From positions 1 through 47,507 of the forward strand of contig JAFGMW010000072.1 in the NCBI GenBank assembly GCA_016927275.1: DNA of 47,507 bases, given 5' to 3'. Position numbers and translations under genes: made by a program. Origin of the DNA: Pseudomonadota bacterium. GTDB lineage: Bacteria > UBA10199 > 2-02-FULL-44-16 > JAAZCA01. Below the pieces are notes generated by a model. The model had not been told where the DNA came from. It was given only the letters and a program-made list of their open reading frames with translations, and made no database searches. This document shows positions 35,359-43,739 of this stretch, piece by piece (position 1 is the stretch's first letter; each line of letters opens with the position of its first letter).

Positions 35359-37959
35359 ATGAAGGCTCAAGAGATCCGCGAGGCGTTTCTCGCGTACTTC
35401 GAAAAGAACGGGCACACCAGGGTGAAGAGCTCGTCCCTCGTCCCCCAGAACGACCCCACGATCTTCTTCACCAACGCGGGCATGGTCCAGTTCAAGGAGA
35501 CCTTCGTGGGCGATGAGAAGAGGCCCTACACCCGCGCCTGCTCCTCGCAGAAGTGCATGCGCGTCTCCGGCAAGCACAACGACCTGGAGAACGTGGGCCA
35601 CACGCCGCGGCACCACACGTTCTTCGAGATGCTGGGCAACTTCAGCTTCGGCGACTACTTCAAGCAGGAGGCGATCGCCTACGCGTGGGAGTTTTTGACC
35701 GAGAAGCTCGGCCTCGACCCTGAGCGCATGTACGCCACGGTCTTCAAGGATGACGACGAGGCGGAGAGGCTCTGGGAGGCGCACCTGCCCAAGGGGCGCA
35801 TCTTCCGCCTGGGCGAGAAGGACAACTTCTGGGCGATGGGAGACACCGGCCCCTGCGGCCCGTGCTCCGAGATCATCTGGGACTTCGGCGAGGGCCCGGT
35901 GAAGGCGGAGGACCTCGACTCCGACCGCTTCATGGAGATCTGGAACCTGGTCTTCATGCAGTTCAACCGCAGCGAGGGCGGCGAGCTCGTGAAGCTCGAG
36001 GCCCCGTCGATCGACACCGGCATGGGGCTGGAGCGCCTGGCAGCGGTGGTCGAGGGGGTGAAGTCCAACTGGGAGACCGACCTCTTCAGGCCGCTCATCG
36101 CCGAGGCGGCGAGGGCGACCGCCGTCAAGGCCGGCTCGAAAAAGGACGTCGATGTCGCGCTGCGCGTCATCGCCGACCACCTCCGCTGCTCGGCGTTCCT
36201 CATAGGCGACGGGGTGATCCCCTCGAACGAGGGCCGCGGATATGTCCTGCGCCGCATCCTCCGCCGCGCGATCCGCTACGGGAAGCGCATAGGGAGGGAC
36301 GAGCCGTTCCTCTCCGGGATGGTGGGGGTCGTGGTGGAGGAGATGGGCGCGGCGTATCCGGACCTGGCCACGCACGAGCACTTCATCACCAAGGTCATCG
36401 GCGCGGAGGAGGAGCGCTTCTTCGCGACCCTGGACAAGGGGCTCGATCTGCTCATGGCCGCGGCAAAGACGGCGAAGGACAGGACCATATCGGGCGAGAC
36501 CGCGTTTCGGCTCTACGACACCTTCGGCTTCCCGCTGGACGTCACCGGGCTCATCGCGGCGGAGCAGGGGCTCTCGGTGGACACGCAGGGATTCGAGAAG
36601 CTGATGGAGGAGCAGCGAATGAGGGCGCGCGCGAGCTGGCGCGGCTCCGGCGAGGAGTCGGTCGGCCCGGCATACAAGGAGATGGTCTCGCAGGGGATCA
36701 GGTGCGGCTTCGAGGGCTACGGCAAGGACACGACCGAGTCACAGGTCATCGCCATCCTCCGCGGCGGCGCGCGCGTGGAGGCGGCGAAAGAGGGCGACGA
36801 GATAGAGTTCGTCGCCGCCTCTACCCCGTTCTACGGCGAGTCGGGAGGCCAGGTCGGCGACACCGGCGTCGCGGTGGCCGAGGGCATCGAGATCCAGGTC
36901 GAGGACACGAAGAGGCCCCTGCCCGACCTCATCGTCCACCGCGGCAAGGTGATGCGAGGCGAGCTCTCCGTGGGCGCGCGGCTCACCCTCGCCATCGACG
37001 CCGAGCGCCGCGACAGGATACGCGCCAACCACACCTCCACGCACCTGCTCCACCGCTCGCTGCGCGAGGTGCTCGGCGAGCACGTGAAGCAGGCCGGTTC
37101 TCTCGTGGGCCCCGACCGCTTCCGCTTCGACTTCTCCCATTTCCAGGCCATGACCGCGGAGGAGCAGAGGGAGGTCGAGCGCAGGGTCAACGCGGCCATA
37201 CGCAAGAACTACCCGGTGCTGACGTACGAGCTAACCTACGACGAGGCGGTCTCGCGCGGCGCGCTGGCATTCTTCGGCGAGAAGTACGGGGAGCGCGTGC
37301 GAATGATAGACGTCTCGGGGTTCTCGCAGGAGCTCTGCGGCGGCACGCACGTGCACGCCACGGGCGACATCGGCATGTTCAGGATCCTCTCCGAGTCGTC
37401 GGTAGCGGCCGGCATCCGCAGGATCGAGGGGATCACCGGCGCTGGCGTGGAGGAGTACATCGACGACCTCGTCGCGCAGAGGCTCTCCCTCGCAAAGGCG
37501 CTCAGGACGCAGCCTGGCGAGCTTCTCGATCGCGCGGAGAAGATGGCGAAGGAGATCTCCGCCCTCGAGAAGGAGTTGAAGATCGCGCGGGCCGGCGGCG
37601 CGAAGGGCGGGATCGACGCCCTGCTGGGACAGGCGAGGGATGTGGGCGGCATGAAGCTTCTGGCCGCGCAGGTGGATGCGCCGGACCGCGACACCCTCTC
37701 CCGGTGGGCGGAGAAGTGCCGCGACAGGCTCGGGAAATCGGTGGTCGTGCTGGCCTCGGTCTCAGACGGCAAGGTCTCGATGATCGCCGCGGTGTCGAAG
37801 GACCTGACCCCGGGGGTACACGCCGGCAAGATCGTCGGAAAGGTCTCGGAGATGGTGGGAGGAAAGGGCGGAGGCAGGCCCGATTTCGCGCAGGGCGGCG
37901 GCGCCGACGCGGCGAACCTGGACAAGGCCCTCGCTGCGGTCGAGGGTCTCTTGAAATAG
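35359..37959 (+). CDS. alaS: Alanyl-tRNA synthetase
   Basis: 866 residues. The class II catalytic core occupies about 1-440 (FFTNAGMVQFK, HHTFFEMLGNFSFGDYFK, GPCGPCSEI, TGMGLERLA). The editing domain with Zn ligands HTSTH (His558, His562) and CGGTH (Cys660, His664) follows, then a C-terminal coiled coil and C-Ala domain rich in Gly (GGKGGGRPDFAQGGG). A TAAAGGAG ribosome-binding site lies upstream. It is followed by efp after a long hairpin. Confidence 0.97.
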   Translation: MKAQEIREAFLAYFEKNGHTRVKSSSLVPQNDPTIFFTNAGMVQFKETFVGDEKRPYTRACSSQKCMRVSGKHNDLENVGHTPRHHTFFEMLGNFSFGDYFKQEAIAYAWEFLTEKLGLDPERMYATVFKDDDEAERLWEAHLPKGRIFRLGEKDNFWAMGDTGPCGPCSEIIWDFGEGPVKAEDLDSDRFMEIWNLVFMQFNRSEGGELVKLEAPSIDTGMGLERLAAVVEGVKSNWETDLFRPLIAEAARATAVKAGSKKDVDVALRVIADHLRCSAFLIGDGVIPSNEGRGYVLRRILRRAIRYGKRIGRDEPFLSGMVGVVVEEMGAAYPDLATHEHFITKVIGAEEERFFATLDKGLDLLMAAAKTAKDRTISGETAFRLYDTFGFPLDVTGLIAAEQGLSVDTQGFEKLMEEQRMRARASWRGSGEESVGPAYKEMVSQGIRCGFEGYGKDTTESQVIAILRGGARVEAAKEGDEIEFVAASTPFYGESGGQVGDTGVAVAEGIEIQVEDTKRPLPDLIVHRGKVMRGELSVGARLTLAIDAERRDRIRANHTSTHLLHRSLREVLGEHVKQAGSLVGPDRFRFDFSHFQAMTAEEQREVERRVNAAIRKNYPVLTYELTYDEAVSRGALAFFGEKYGERVRMIDVSGFSQELCGGTHVHATGDIGMFRILSESSVAAGIRRIEGITGAGVEEYIDDLVAQRLSLAKALRTQPGELLDRAEKMAKEISALEKELKIARAGGAKGGIDALLGQARDVGGMKLLAAQVDAPDRDTLSRWAEKCRDRLGKSVVVLASVSDGKVSMIAAVSKDLTPGVHAGKIVGKVSEMVGGKGGGRPDFAQGGGADAANLDKALAAVEGLLK

Positions 37960-37994
37960 GTATTGGCCGTCAGTATGACGGCGACGCGAGCCAG

Positions 37995-38043
37995 AATTTG
38001 AGGCCCCTTTTTACAGCGTCATCGGAAAAAGGGTCCTCAAATT
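37995..38043 (+). promoter_or_regulatory. Very long hairpin between alaS and efp
   Basis: An 18-nt arm (37995-38012) pairs with 38026-38043 at 17 of 18 positions around a 13-nt loop. The arms carry T5 and A5 next to the loop, so it is not a classical terminator in either direction. It could stabilise or attenuate the alaS transcript, or be a short mobile inverted repeat. The efp Shine-Dalgarno lies about 25-35 nt further on. Confidence 0.6.
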
Positions 38044-38083
38044 GTGGCGGGAGGAGCCGCCGCTCTACAGGAGGAGAGGGAAA

Positions 38084-38641
38084 ATGGTCCAGGCGAACAG
38101 GATGAGGGCGGGGAACGTGATAATCTACAACGGCGACCTGTGCAGGGTGCTCTCTGTCACGCACCTCACGCCCGGCAACCTCAGGGCCATGGTCCAGGCG
38201 AAGATGCGCAGGATCAAGGACAGCGTGCAGCTCGAGAACCGCTTCCGCGCGACCGAGGAGGTGGAGATGGCCTACCTCGAGGAGCACGAGATGGAGTACC
38301 TCTACGACGACGGCGGCCGCTACCACCTCATGAACACCTCAACTTACGAGCAGATCGAGATGGACCACGAGATGTTCGGGGACGCGATCCAGTATATCCT
38401 GCCGAACACGAAGGTGAAGATCACGTTCTACGAGGGCACCCCGATCGGCGTGGACCTGCCCACGACGGTGGACCTCAAGGTCATGGATGCGGAGCCCTCG
38501 GTGAAGAGGCAGACCGCGTCCGCCTCGTACAAGAAGTGCACGGTGGAGACCGGGCTCACGGTCATGGTGCCCCCGTTCGTGGAGGCCGGCGACAGGATAA
38601 GGATCAAGACGGAGGACGGCGAGTACGTGGAGAGGGTCTAG
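38084..38641 (+). CDS. efp: Translation elongation factor P with PGNLR loop
   Basis: 185 residues from ATG 38084, behind GGAGGAGAGGG. EF-P rescues ribosomes stalled at polyproline. Three beta-barrel domains and the C-terminal VPPFVEAGDRIRIKTEDGEYVERV identify it. The loop that reaches the peptidyl-transferase centre reads LTPGNLRAM (28-36): Asn32 stands where most EF-Ps have the modified Lys, or Arg in the EarP type. I recall the same PGNLR loop from Acidobacteria-type EF-Ps. No epm or earP gene is in this window. Upstream in-frame codons from 38042 were rejected because they lack family similarity. Its stop abuts the convergent fumC stop. Confidence 0.93.
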   Translation: MVQANRMRAGNVIIYNGDLCRVLSVTHLTPGNLRAMVQAKMRRIKDSVQLENRFRATEEVEMAYLEEHEMEYLYDDGGRYHLMNTSTYEQIEMDHEMFGDAIQYILPNTKVKITFYEGTPIGVDLPTTVDLKVMDAEPSVKRQTASASYKKCTVETGLTVMVPPFVEAGDRIRIKTEDGEYVERV

Positions 38642-40033
38642 CTATTCGTTGGTCGTAAGCCTCATCGCATCCAGCATCTCGTCCAGCTCGGCCTCGTCGG
38701 CCACGCCCTGCTCCAGGGCCACCTCGCGGATCGTGCGGTCCGAGAGCGAGGCCTCCTTCGCGATCTCCGCGGCAGCGGAGTAGCCGAGCTTGGGCGCAAG
38801 CGCCGTGGCCAGCGCCAGGCTCTGCTCGATGTCGCGCGAGCATATCTCGTCGCAGGCCTCTATGCCTGCCACGCATCGCCTCGCGAATGCGCGGGCGGCG
38901 CCGGCGAGGATCGAGATCGATTCCGTCAGGTTCGCGGCGATCAGCGGGAGCATCGTGGACAGCTCGAGGTGCCCGGCCTGCGCGGCTATGGAGACCGCGG
39001 TGCCGTTTGCGATCACCTGCGCCCCGACCTGCGTCACCATCTCCGGGATCACCGGGTTCACCTTGCCGGGCATGATGGACGAGCCGGGCTGGACCGGGGG
39101 GAGGGTTATCTCGCCGATCCCGAGCCTCGGCCCCGAGGCCATGAGCCGAAGGTCGTCCGCTATCCTCGTCATGCTCGTTGCGGTGGCAGCGAGCGAACCC
39201 GCCGCCTCGGCGCAGGTGGAGCGGGAAGAGAGCGCCTCGAAGCGGTCCTTGGCCGGCCTGAAGTCGAGCCCGAGATCTTCGGACAGGAGCGCGCACACCT
39301 CGGGGGCGAAGTCCGGGTGAGCCCCGAAGCCGGTGCCCACGGCGGTCCCCCCGAGCGCCAGCTCGCACAGCGCGGGCATGAGCCTGCGCAGCCTCTCTAT
39401 GGCCTTCTCGATCTGGCGGGCGTATCCCCCGAACTCCTGGCCGAGCCTGACCGGCATCGCGTCCATGAGATGTGTGCGGCCGGTCTTGACGATCCCGTCG
39501 AAGGCCCTGGCCTTCGAGGCGAGCGAGGCCCTCAGCTCCTCGAGCGCGGGAACGAGCTCCCTGTCGATCTCGCCGGCTGCGGCGAGGTGTATCGCGGAGG
39601 GGATCACGTCGTTGGAGGACTGGCAGCGGTTGACGTGGTCGTTGGGGTGGACCGGCCTGTACTCGCCGGCCGCGCCGCCCAGCGCGATGTTCGCGAGGTT
39701 GGCGATCACCTCGTTGGCGTTCATGTTCGTGGAGGTGCCCGAGCCGGTCTGGAAAACGTCGAGCGGGAACTGGGCGTCGTGTGCTCCCTCCGCCACCTCG
39801 TTCGCCGCGTCCGCGATCTGCCTCGCGTGCGCTTCGTCCACGAGCCCGAGCCGCCCGTTCACAAGGGCGGCCTTCGCTTTGATCAGCCCGAGCGCCCAGA
39901 TGATCTGGCGGGGCATCCGCCTGCCGCTGACGGGGAAGTTCTCGAGCGCCCGCTGTGTCGATGAGCCCCACAGGGCGTCGGAGGGGATATTCACCTCGCC
40001 CAGCGCGTCCCTCTCTGTCCTCGTTTCGCTCAT
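38642..40033 (-). CDS. fumC: Fumarate hydratase, class II
   Basis: 463 residues. It interconverts fumarate and malate in the TCA cycle. The family runs TGSGTSTNMNANEVIAN, HPNDHVNRCQSSNDV, GRTHLMDAMPVRLGQEFGGY, GGTAVGTG and the signature GSSIMPGKVNP are present. After the signature, VIPEMVTQV and AAQAGHLELS resemble aspartate ammonia-lyase slightly more than FumC of enterobacteria; the first half is clearly fumarase-like, so fumarase is preferred. An AGGA lies 7 nt before ATG. It is the third gene of bamD-TPR-fumC. Confidence 0.9.
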   Translation of the reverse strand: MSETRTERDALGEVNIPSDALWGSSTQRALENFPVSGRRMPRQIIWALGLIKAKAALVNGRLGLVDEAHARQIADAANEVAEGAHDAQFPLDVFQTGSGTSTNMNANEVIANLANIALGGAAGEYRPVHPNDHVNRCQSSNDVIPSAIHLAAAGEIDRELVPALEELRASLASKARAFDGIVKTGRTHLMDAMPVRLGQEFGGYARQIEKAIERLRRLMPALCELALGGTAVGTGFGAHPDFAPEVCALLSEDLGLDFRPAKDRFEALSSRSTCAEAAGSLAATATSMTRIADDLRLMASGPRLGIGEITLPPVQPGSSIMPGKVNPVIPEMVTQVGAQVIANGTAVSIAAQAGHLELSTMLPLIAANLTESISILAGAARAFARRCVAGIEACDEICSRDIEQSLALATALAPKLGYSAAAEIAKEASLSDRTIREVALEQGVADEAELDEMLDAMRLTTNE

Positions 40034-40048
40034 GGGAGAATCCTGCCG

Positions 40049-40825
40049 CTATCTCTTTCTTGATCGCCTGCCCTTGACCTCAACCTTATCCTTAACCTTA
40101 GCCTTGACCTTAACCTTTCCCGAACTTCGCTCCGTAGCGGCGCAGAGCCTGAGATACATCTCGGCATAGGGGTTCTTCGATCCGTCCATCGCCTTCTTCC
40201 ACGACCGCTTCGCGTCCGGAATGTTTCCCATCGCGTAGTGGGTGACTCCGAGCTGGACGAGCGCGGGAGCGTATCTGCCGTTTGCCTTGAGCACCGCTTT
40301 GAGCTCCGAGACCGCCTCCTTGGGCCTGCCCCCCTCGCGCAAGGACTGCCCGAGCTTGGTGCGGATGTCGAAGTAGGTGGGATTGAGCGTGAGCGCCTTG
40401 CGGTACTCGTCGGAGGCCATGTCGAAGAGGCCGATGGAGCGGTAGATGTCTCCGATGTCCGCGTGCAGGTTGGAGAGCTTGCCCCTGAGGACCGGCTCTA
40501 TCTTGGAAGTGCCCCTGGCCGTGCGCCCCTTGAGCTTCTCGTAGAGCCTGCGCGCGTCGTCGTACTGCCCCAGGTCGTTGTAGAGCACCGCGAGGTTGAG
40601 CATCGCCTCGGTGTAGCCGGGGTTGATCTCCAGCGCCCTCTGGAAGCAGTCGATCGACGAGGCGAACCTGCCCTCCGAGTGGGCGATCACGCCCAGCATG
40701 TTGAGGACGTCGGCGAAGTTGGGGTTCATCTCGATCGCCCGGCGCAGATACTCCTCCGCCTTGCGGTACTGCCTCCCCTCGAAGCACTGCTTTCCCGCAG
40801 CAATCAGCTCCTTGATGTTTTCCAT
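40049..40825 (-). CDS. Tetratricopeptide-repeat protein with Lys/Val tail
   Basis: 258 residues made of about five or six TPR units from residue 3 to 225 (for example REYRKAEEYLRRAIEMNP-type helices, FASSIDCFQRALEINPGYTEAMLNLAVLYNDLGQYD). It has no signal peptide, so it is probably a cytoplasmic scaffold. The last 25 residues are a strongly basic KVKVKAKVKDK tail, encoded by eight degenerate CTTNNC hexamers (40073-40120 on the plus strand). It lies 15 nt after bamD and 15 nt before fumC. Confidence 0.85.
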   Translation of the reverse strand: MENIKELIAAGKQCFEGRQYRKAEEYLRRAIEMNPNFADVLNMLGVIAHSEGRFASSIDCFQRALEINPGYTEAMLNLAVLYNDLGQYDDARRLYEKLKGRTARGTSKIEPVLRGKLSNLHADIGDIYRSIGLFDMASDEYRKALTLNPTYFDIRTKLGQSLREGGRPKEAVSELKAVLKANGRYAPALVQLGVTHYAMGNIPDAKRSWKKAMDGSKNPYAEMYLRLCAATERSSGKVKVKAKVKDKVEVKGRRSRKR

Positions 40826-40840
40826 TCGATGCCCCCGCTG

Positions 40841-41611
40841 TCAGGATTTTTTGCTCACGGCGCTGAGCATCTTGCGCTCCGCGCGCTTTGTGTAGGAGCT
40901 GTCCGGGTAGCGCGAGACGAGCTTGCCGTAAGAGTCCCTCGCGGCCGCGATGTTGCCGAGCCCGAGGTTGGCCTCGACCATGTGGTAGAGGGCGCGGTCG
41001 GCCAGGCCGGACTCGGGATAGATCTCGGCCACCTCGTCGAAGCGGCCGAGGCACGCCTTGTACTCGCCGGTCCTGTAATAGAAACGGCCGACGTAGAACT
41101 GGCGCCTGGCCAGGCGGTTGCGCGCCGCCTTGAGCGTCGCGATGGCCGCCTCGCGGTAGTCGCTGCCCGGGTACCCCCTGGCCGCGGCCTTGAGATGTAT
41201 GATCGCGTCCTCCAGGTATTTCTGGTCGCGGTCGATCGCCTTGGGCGCTTCCTTGTAGTAGCAGACGCCGATGCGGTAGTGCGCGTAGTCGGCTTTCGGG
41301 TGCAGCGGGTAGAGCTTGATGAATGCGGCGTATGACTCGGCCGCCAGCAGGTAATCCTTGCGTGCGAAGTATGAGTCGCCTATGAGGAGCTCCGCCTCCT
41401 GGGCCTCGCGGGTGTTGGGGTAGCGGGCCTTGAACATCTCGAGGCACTGAATCGCGTCCTCGTGCTTTCCCCTGGAGGAGAGGGAAAGGCACTTGGATAT
41501 CGCGGCGCCCGGCTCGCCCTCGCCCACCATCACCTTTTCCTTTCCGCACCCGCAGGCGAGCGCCGATATGGCGCAGAGCGCGAAAATGGCCGTGATAAAT
41601 CGCGATTTCAT
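40841..41611 (-). CDS. bamD: BamD-like outer-membrane assembly lipoprotein (YfiO)
   Basis: 256 residues from ATG 41611. A signal sequence ends near SALACGC; the lipobox is imperfect but has two adjacent cysteines. The body is five TPR-like repeats typical of BamD: CLEMFKARYPNTREAQEAELLIGDSYFARKDYLLAA-type units, YPLHPKADYAHYRIGVCYY, YPGSDYREAA, RYPDSSYTKRAE. BamD is the essential lipoprotein of the BAM complex that folds outer-membrane barrels, which implies a Gram-negative envelope. An upstream in-frame start (41710) gives a non-signal leader and was rejected. It is divergent from the DUF1844-htrA pair. Confidence 0.87.
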   Translation of the reverse strand: MKSRFITAIFALCAISALACGCGKEKVMVGEGEPGAAISKCLSLSSRGKHEDAIQCLEMFKARYPNTREAQEAELLIGDSYFARKDYLLAAESYAAFIKLYPLHPKADYAHYRIGVCYYKEAPKAIDRDQKYLEDAIIHLKAAARGYPGSDYREAAIATLKAARNRLARRQFYVGRFYYRTGEYKACLGRFDEVAEIYPESGLADRALYHMVEANLGLGNIAAARDSYGKLVSRYPDSSYTKRAERKMLSAVSKKS

Positions 41612-41673
41612 CGCGGAGGATAGTAGGAGATGGGTTTTAAAAGCGCAAAGGAAAAAAGCATGGTCGGGCAGCC

Positions 41674-41702
41674 TTGACACGCGCCGGGCCCGGATGTAAC
41701 AG
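41674..41702 (+). promoter_or_regulatory. Promoter for the DUF1844-htrA pair
   Basis: A perfect -35 TTGACA (41674-41679), a 17-bp spacer and a weak -10 TAACAG (41697-41702). A transcript would start near 41709, with CAGGGGG before the ATG at 41725. Confidence 0.45.
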
Positions 41703-41724
41703 CTCAGCAATTCAGGGGGTTATC

Positions 41725-42165
41725 ATGTCTGAGAAGCGGGAGAACGAGGGCGAGGGCGACATCAAGGTGAAGGACCGGCGGCGGTTCGACTCGGAGGGCA
41801 GGCCCAGGGACGACGCTGACGAGGGGGAGGAGGGGGCCCGGGAGCCCGAGGCCTCGCCCGTGGGCGAAGGGCGGCAGGGGTCTTCGGCAGCTGCCGGCGC
41901 GGAAGCCGAATCACCGCCGCCCATGGATTTCTCCACGTTCACGCTAAGCCTTGCCACCTCCGCGCAGTTTCACATGGGGCTGGTGCCGCATCCCTCCACG
42001 GGCAAGCCGGAGAAGAACCTCCCGCTCGCCAAGGAGACGATCGACCTAATCGCGATGCTGCAGGAGAAGACGAGGGGCAACCTGAGCGAGCAGGAGTCGA
42101 GACTCATGGAGCACGTGCTCTACGACCTGCGGATGATGTACGTCGAGGTGAAAAAGCAAGGATGA
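41725..42165 (+). CDS. DUF1844-domain protein
   Basis: 146 residues from ATG 41725. The first 70 are acidic, low in complexity and probably disordered. Residues about 72-142 are the DUF1844 domain: MDFSTFTLSLATSAQFHMG, NLPLAKETIDLIAMLQEKT, NLSEQE and VLYDLRMMYVE. The family is small, common in Deltaproteobacteria and Acidobacteria, and has no assigned function. Its stop is 14 nt from the htrA start, so the two are likely co-transcribed. Confidence 0.88.
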   Translation: MSEKRENEGEGDIKVKDRRRFDSEGRPRDDADEGEEGAREPEASPVGEGRQGSSAAAGAEAESPPPMDFSTFTLSLATSAQFHMGLVPHPSTGKPEKNLPLAKETIDLIAMLQEKTRGNLSEQESRLMEHVLYDLRMMYVEVKKQG

Positions 42166-42179
42166 AAGGAGAGTGTGCG

Positions 42180-43643
42180 ATGAAGAAGATGACACTGGTG
42201 ATGATGGCCGCCCTGGCGCTCCTCGTTTCGGCGGTCGCCGGCGATGCGTGCGCATTGGCGATCTCCCGGGCCGAGGTCGAGGCCGGGGCCCTCGTGCCCG
42301 CCTCCTGGTTCAAGGCCGAGCCGATGTCGTTCGCCGACCTGGCGGAGAGGGTGGAGCCGGCTGTGGTCAACATCTCCACCAGCAAGAAGATGAGGGGCGG
42401 CGGCATGGCCATCCCGCGCTTCGGCCCCCGCGATCCGTTCGATGACTTCTTCGAGCGCTTCTTCGACCAGGGCATGGTCCCGCGCGAGCAGGTCCAGCAC
42501 AGCCTCGGCTCCGGCTTCATCATCGACAGGGACGGCACCATCCTCACGAACAACCACGTCGTGAGCCAGGCCGATCAGATAGAGGTCGTGCTCTCCGACG
42601 GACGCAAGTTCAAGGCCGAGGTCGTGGGTCGCGACGAGAAGACCGACATAGCGGTCATAAGGATCAAGGCGGACGGCGACCTGCCGGTGGTTGCGCTCGG
42701 CAACTCCAAGACCCTGAGGCCTGGCGACTGGGTCATGGCCATAGGCAACCCCTTCGGGCTCGAGCACACTGTGACCGTGGGCGTCGTCAGCGCCAAGGGC
42801 AGGGTGATCGGCGGGGGCCCCTATGCCCGCTTCATCCAGACCGACGCCTCCATCAACCCGGGCAACTCCGGCGGGCCGCTCTTCAACCTCAAGGGCGAGG
42901 TGATAGGCATCAACACGATGATATATGCTGCAGGACAGGGCATCGGCTTCGCGATACCGATAGATATGGCGACCTCCATGCTGCCCGAGCTCATCTCCAA
43001 GGGGAGCTTCTCGCACGGCTGGCTGGGCGTTGCCATCCAGACGATCACGCCGGAGCTGGCCAGGTCTTTCAACCTCAAGGACGAGAAAGGGGCGTTGATC
43101 ACCGAGGTTTTCGGGGGCTCCCCCGCCGCGGAGGCGGGGCTCAGGCGCGGGGACGTCATAGTGAAATTCGACGGCGAGAAGGTCGACGACCCCATGGACC
43201 TCTCCGTCGCGGTCGGCCAGACCAAGCCCGGCGCAGAGGCAAAGGTCAAGTTCCTCAGGTCCGGTGAGGAGAAGGAGCTGACCGTGAAGATCGGCACTCA
43301 GGACAAGGCGACCGCCGAGAGGGGGAAGGTCGAGCCCTCGCCATGGAGCCGCGGCAAGGCGGACATGCTGGGGCTCGTGGTCAGGGAGATAACGCCCGAG
43401 GAGGCGCGCGGGCTCGATGTGCCCGAGAACTTCAGGGGCGTGGTCGTGTCGCGCGTGGAGCCGGGGAGCTCGGTCGAGAGCGCGGACGTGAGGAGCGGCG
43501 ACGTGATCCTCGAGATAAACGGCGACAGGATTCAGACCATGGAGGATTACGCAAAAGCGACCGAGAAGCTCAAGGAGGGCCAGATGGTACGCCTCTTCAT
43601 CAAGCGCGGCCGCTCCAGCATCTACCTGGCGTTCAAGCTGTGA
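42180..43643 (+). CDS. Periplasmic serine endoprotease HtrA/DegP family
   Basis: 487 residues from ATG 42180, 9 nt after AAGGAG. A Sec signal peptide ends near ACALA (residue about 24). The trypsin-like domain has the full triad: His126 (TNNHVV), Asp156 (KTDIAVI), Ser230 (GNSGGPLF). Two PDZ domains follow (about 265-355 and 385-485; SPAAEAGLRRGDVI and VESADVRSGDVI). It degrades misfolded envelope proteins. The region after the signal peptide includes a charged loop DPFDDFFERFF, typical of DegQ/DegP. A strong terminator follows. Confidence 0.95.
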   Translation: MKKMTLVMMAALALLVSAVAGDACALAISRAEVEAGALVPASWFKAEPMSFADLAERVEPAVVNISTSKKMRGGGMAIPRFGPRDPFDDFFERFFDQGMVPREQVQHSLGSGFIIDRDGTILTNNHVVSQADQIEVVLSDGRKFKAEVVGRDEKTDIAVIRIKADGDLPVVALGNSKTLRPGDWVMAIGNPFGLEHTVTVGVVSAKGRVIGGGPYARFIQTDASINPGNSGGPLFNLKGEVIGINTMIYAAGQGIGFAIPIDMATSMLPELISKGSFSHGWLGVAIQTITPELARSFNLKDEKGALITEVFGGSPAAEAGLRRGDVIVKFDGEKVDDPMDLSVAVGQTKPGAEAKVKFLRSGEEKELTVKIGTQDKATAERGKVEPSPWSRGKADMLGLVVREITPEEARGLDVPENFRGVVVSRVEPGSSVESADVRSGDVILEINGDRIQTMEDYAKATEKLKEGQMVRLFIKRGRSSIYLAFKL

Positions 43644-43694
43644 AGAGGCTTAAGAAGAAGCTAAGACGCTGAGAAGCCGAGATAAAGAAAAAAA

Positions 43695-43722
43695 GCCCCG
43701 CCTTTCGGCGGGGCCTTTTTTT
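43695..43722. terminator. Bidirectional rho-independent terminator
   Basis: GCCCCGCC, TTTC loop, GGCGGGGC, with T7 on the plus side and A8 before it (T-run on the minus side). It serves htrA (stop 43643) and the convergent repeat-lipoprotein gene (stop 43740). Confidence 0.92.
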
Positions 43723-43739
43723 GCCTTGTGCGCTCGCCG

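Noticed and set aside
38642-40033. Aspartate ammonia-lyase instead of fumarase
   Set aside because: Only the segment after the GSSIMPGKVNP signature leans to AspA; the N-terminal half and substrate-loop motifs are fumarase-like. Kept as a caveat in the entry.
40073-40120. CTTNNC hexamer array as an intergenic repeat like the heptamers
   Set aside because: The period is six and it is coding, giving the Lys/Val tail of the TPR protein.
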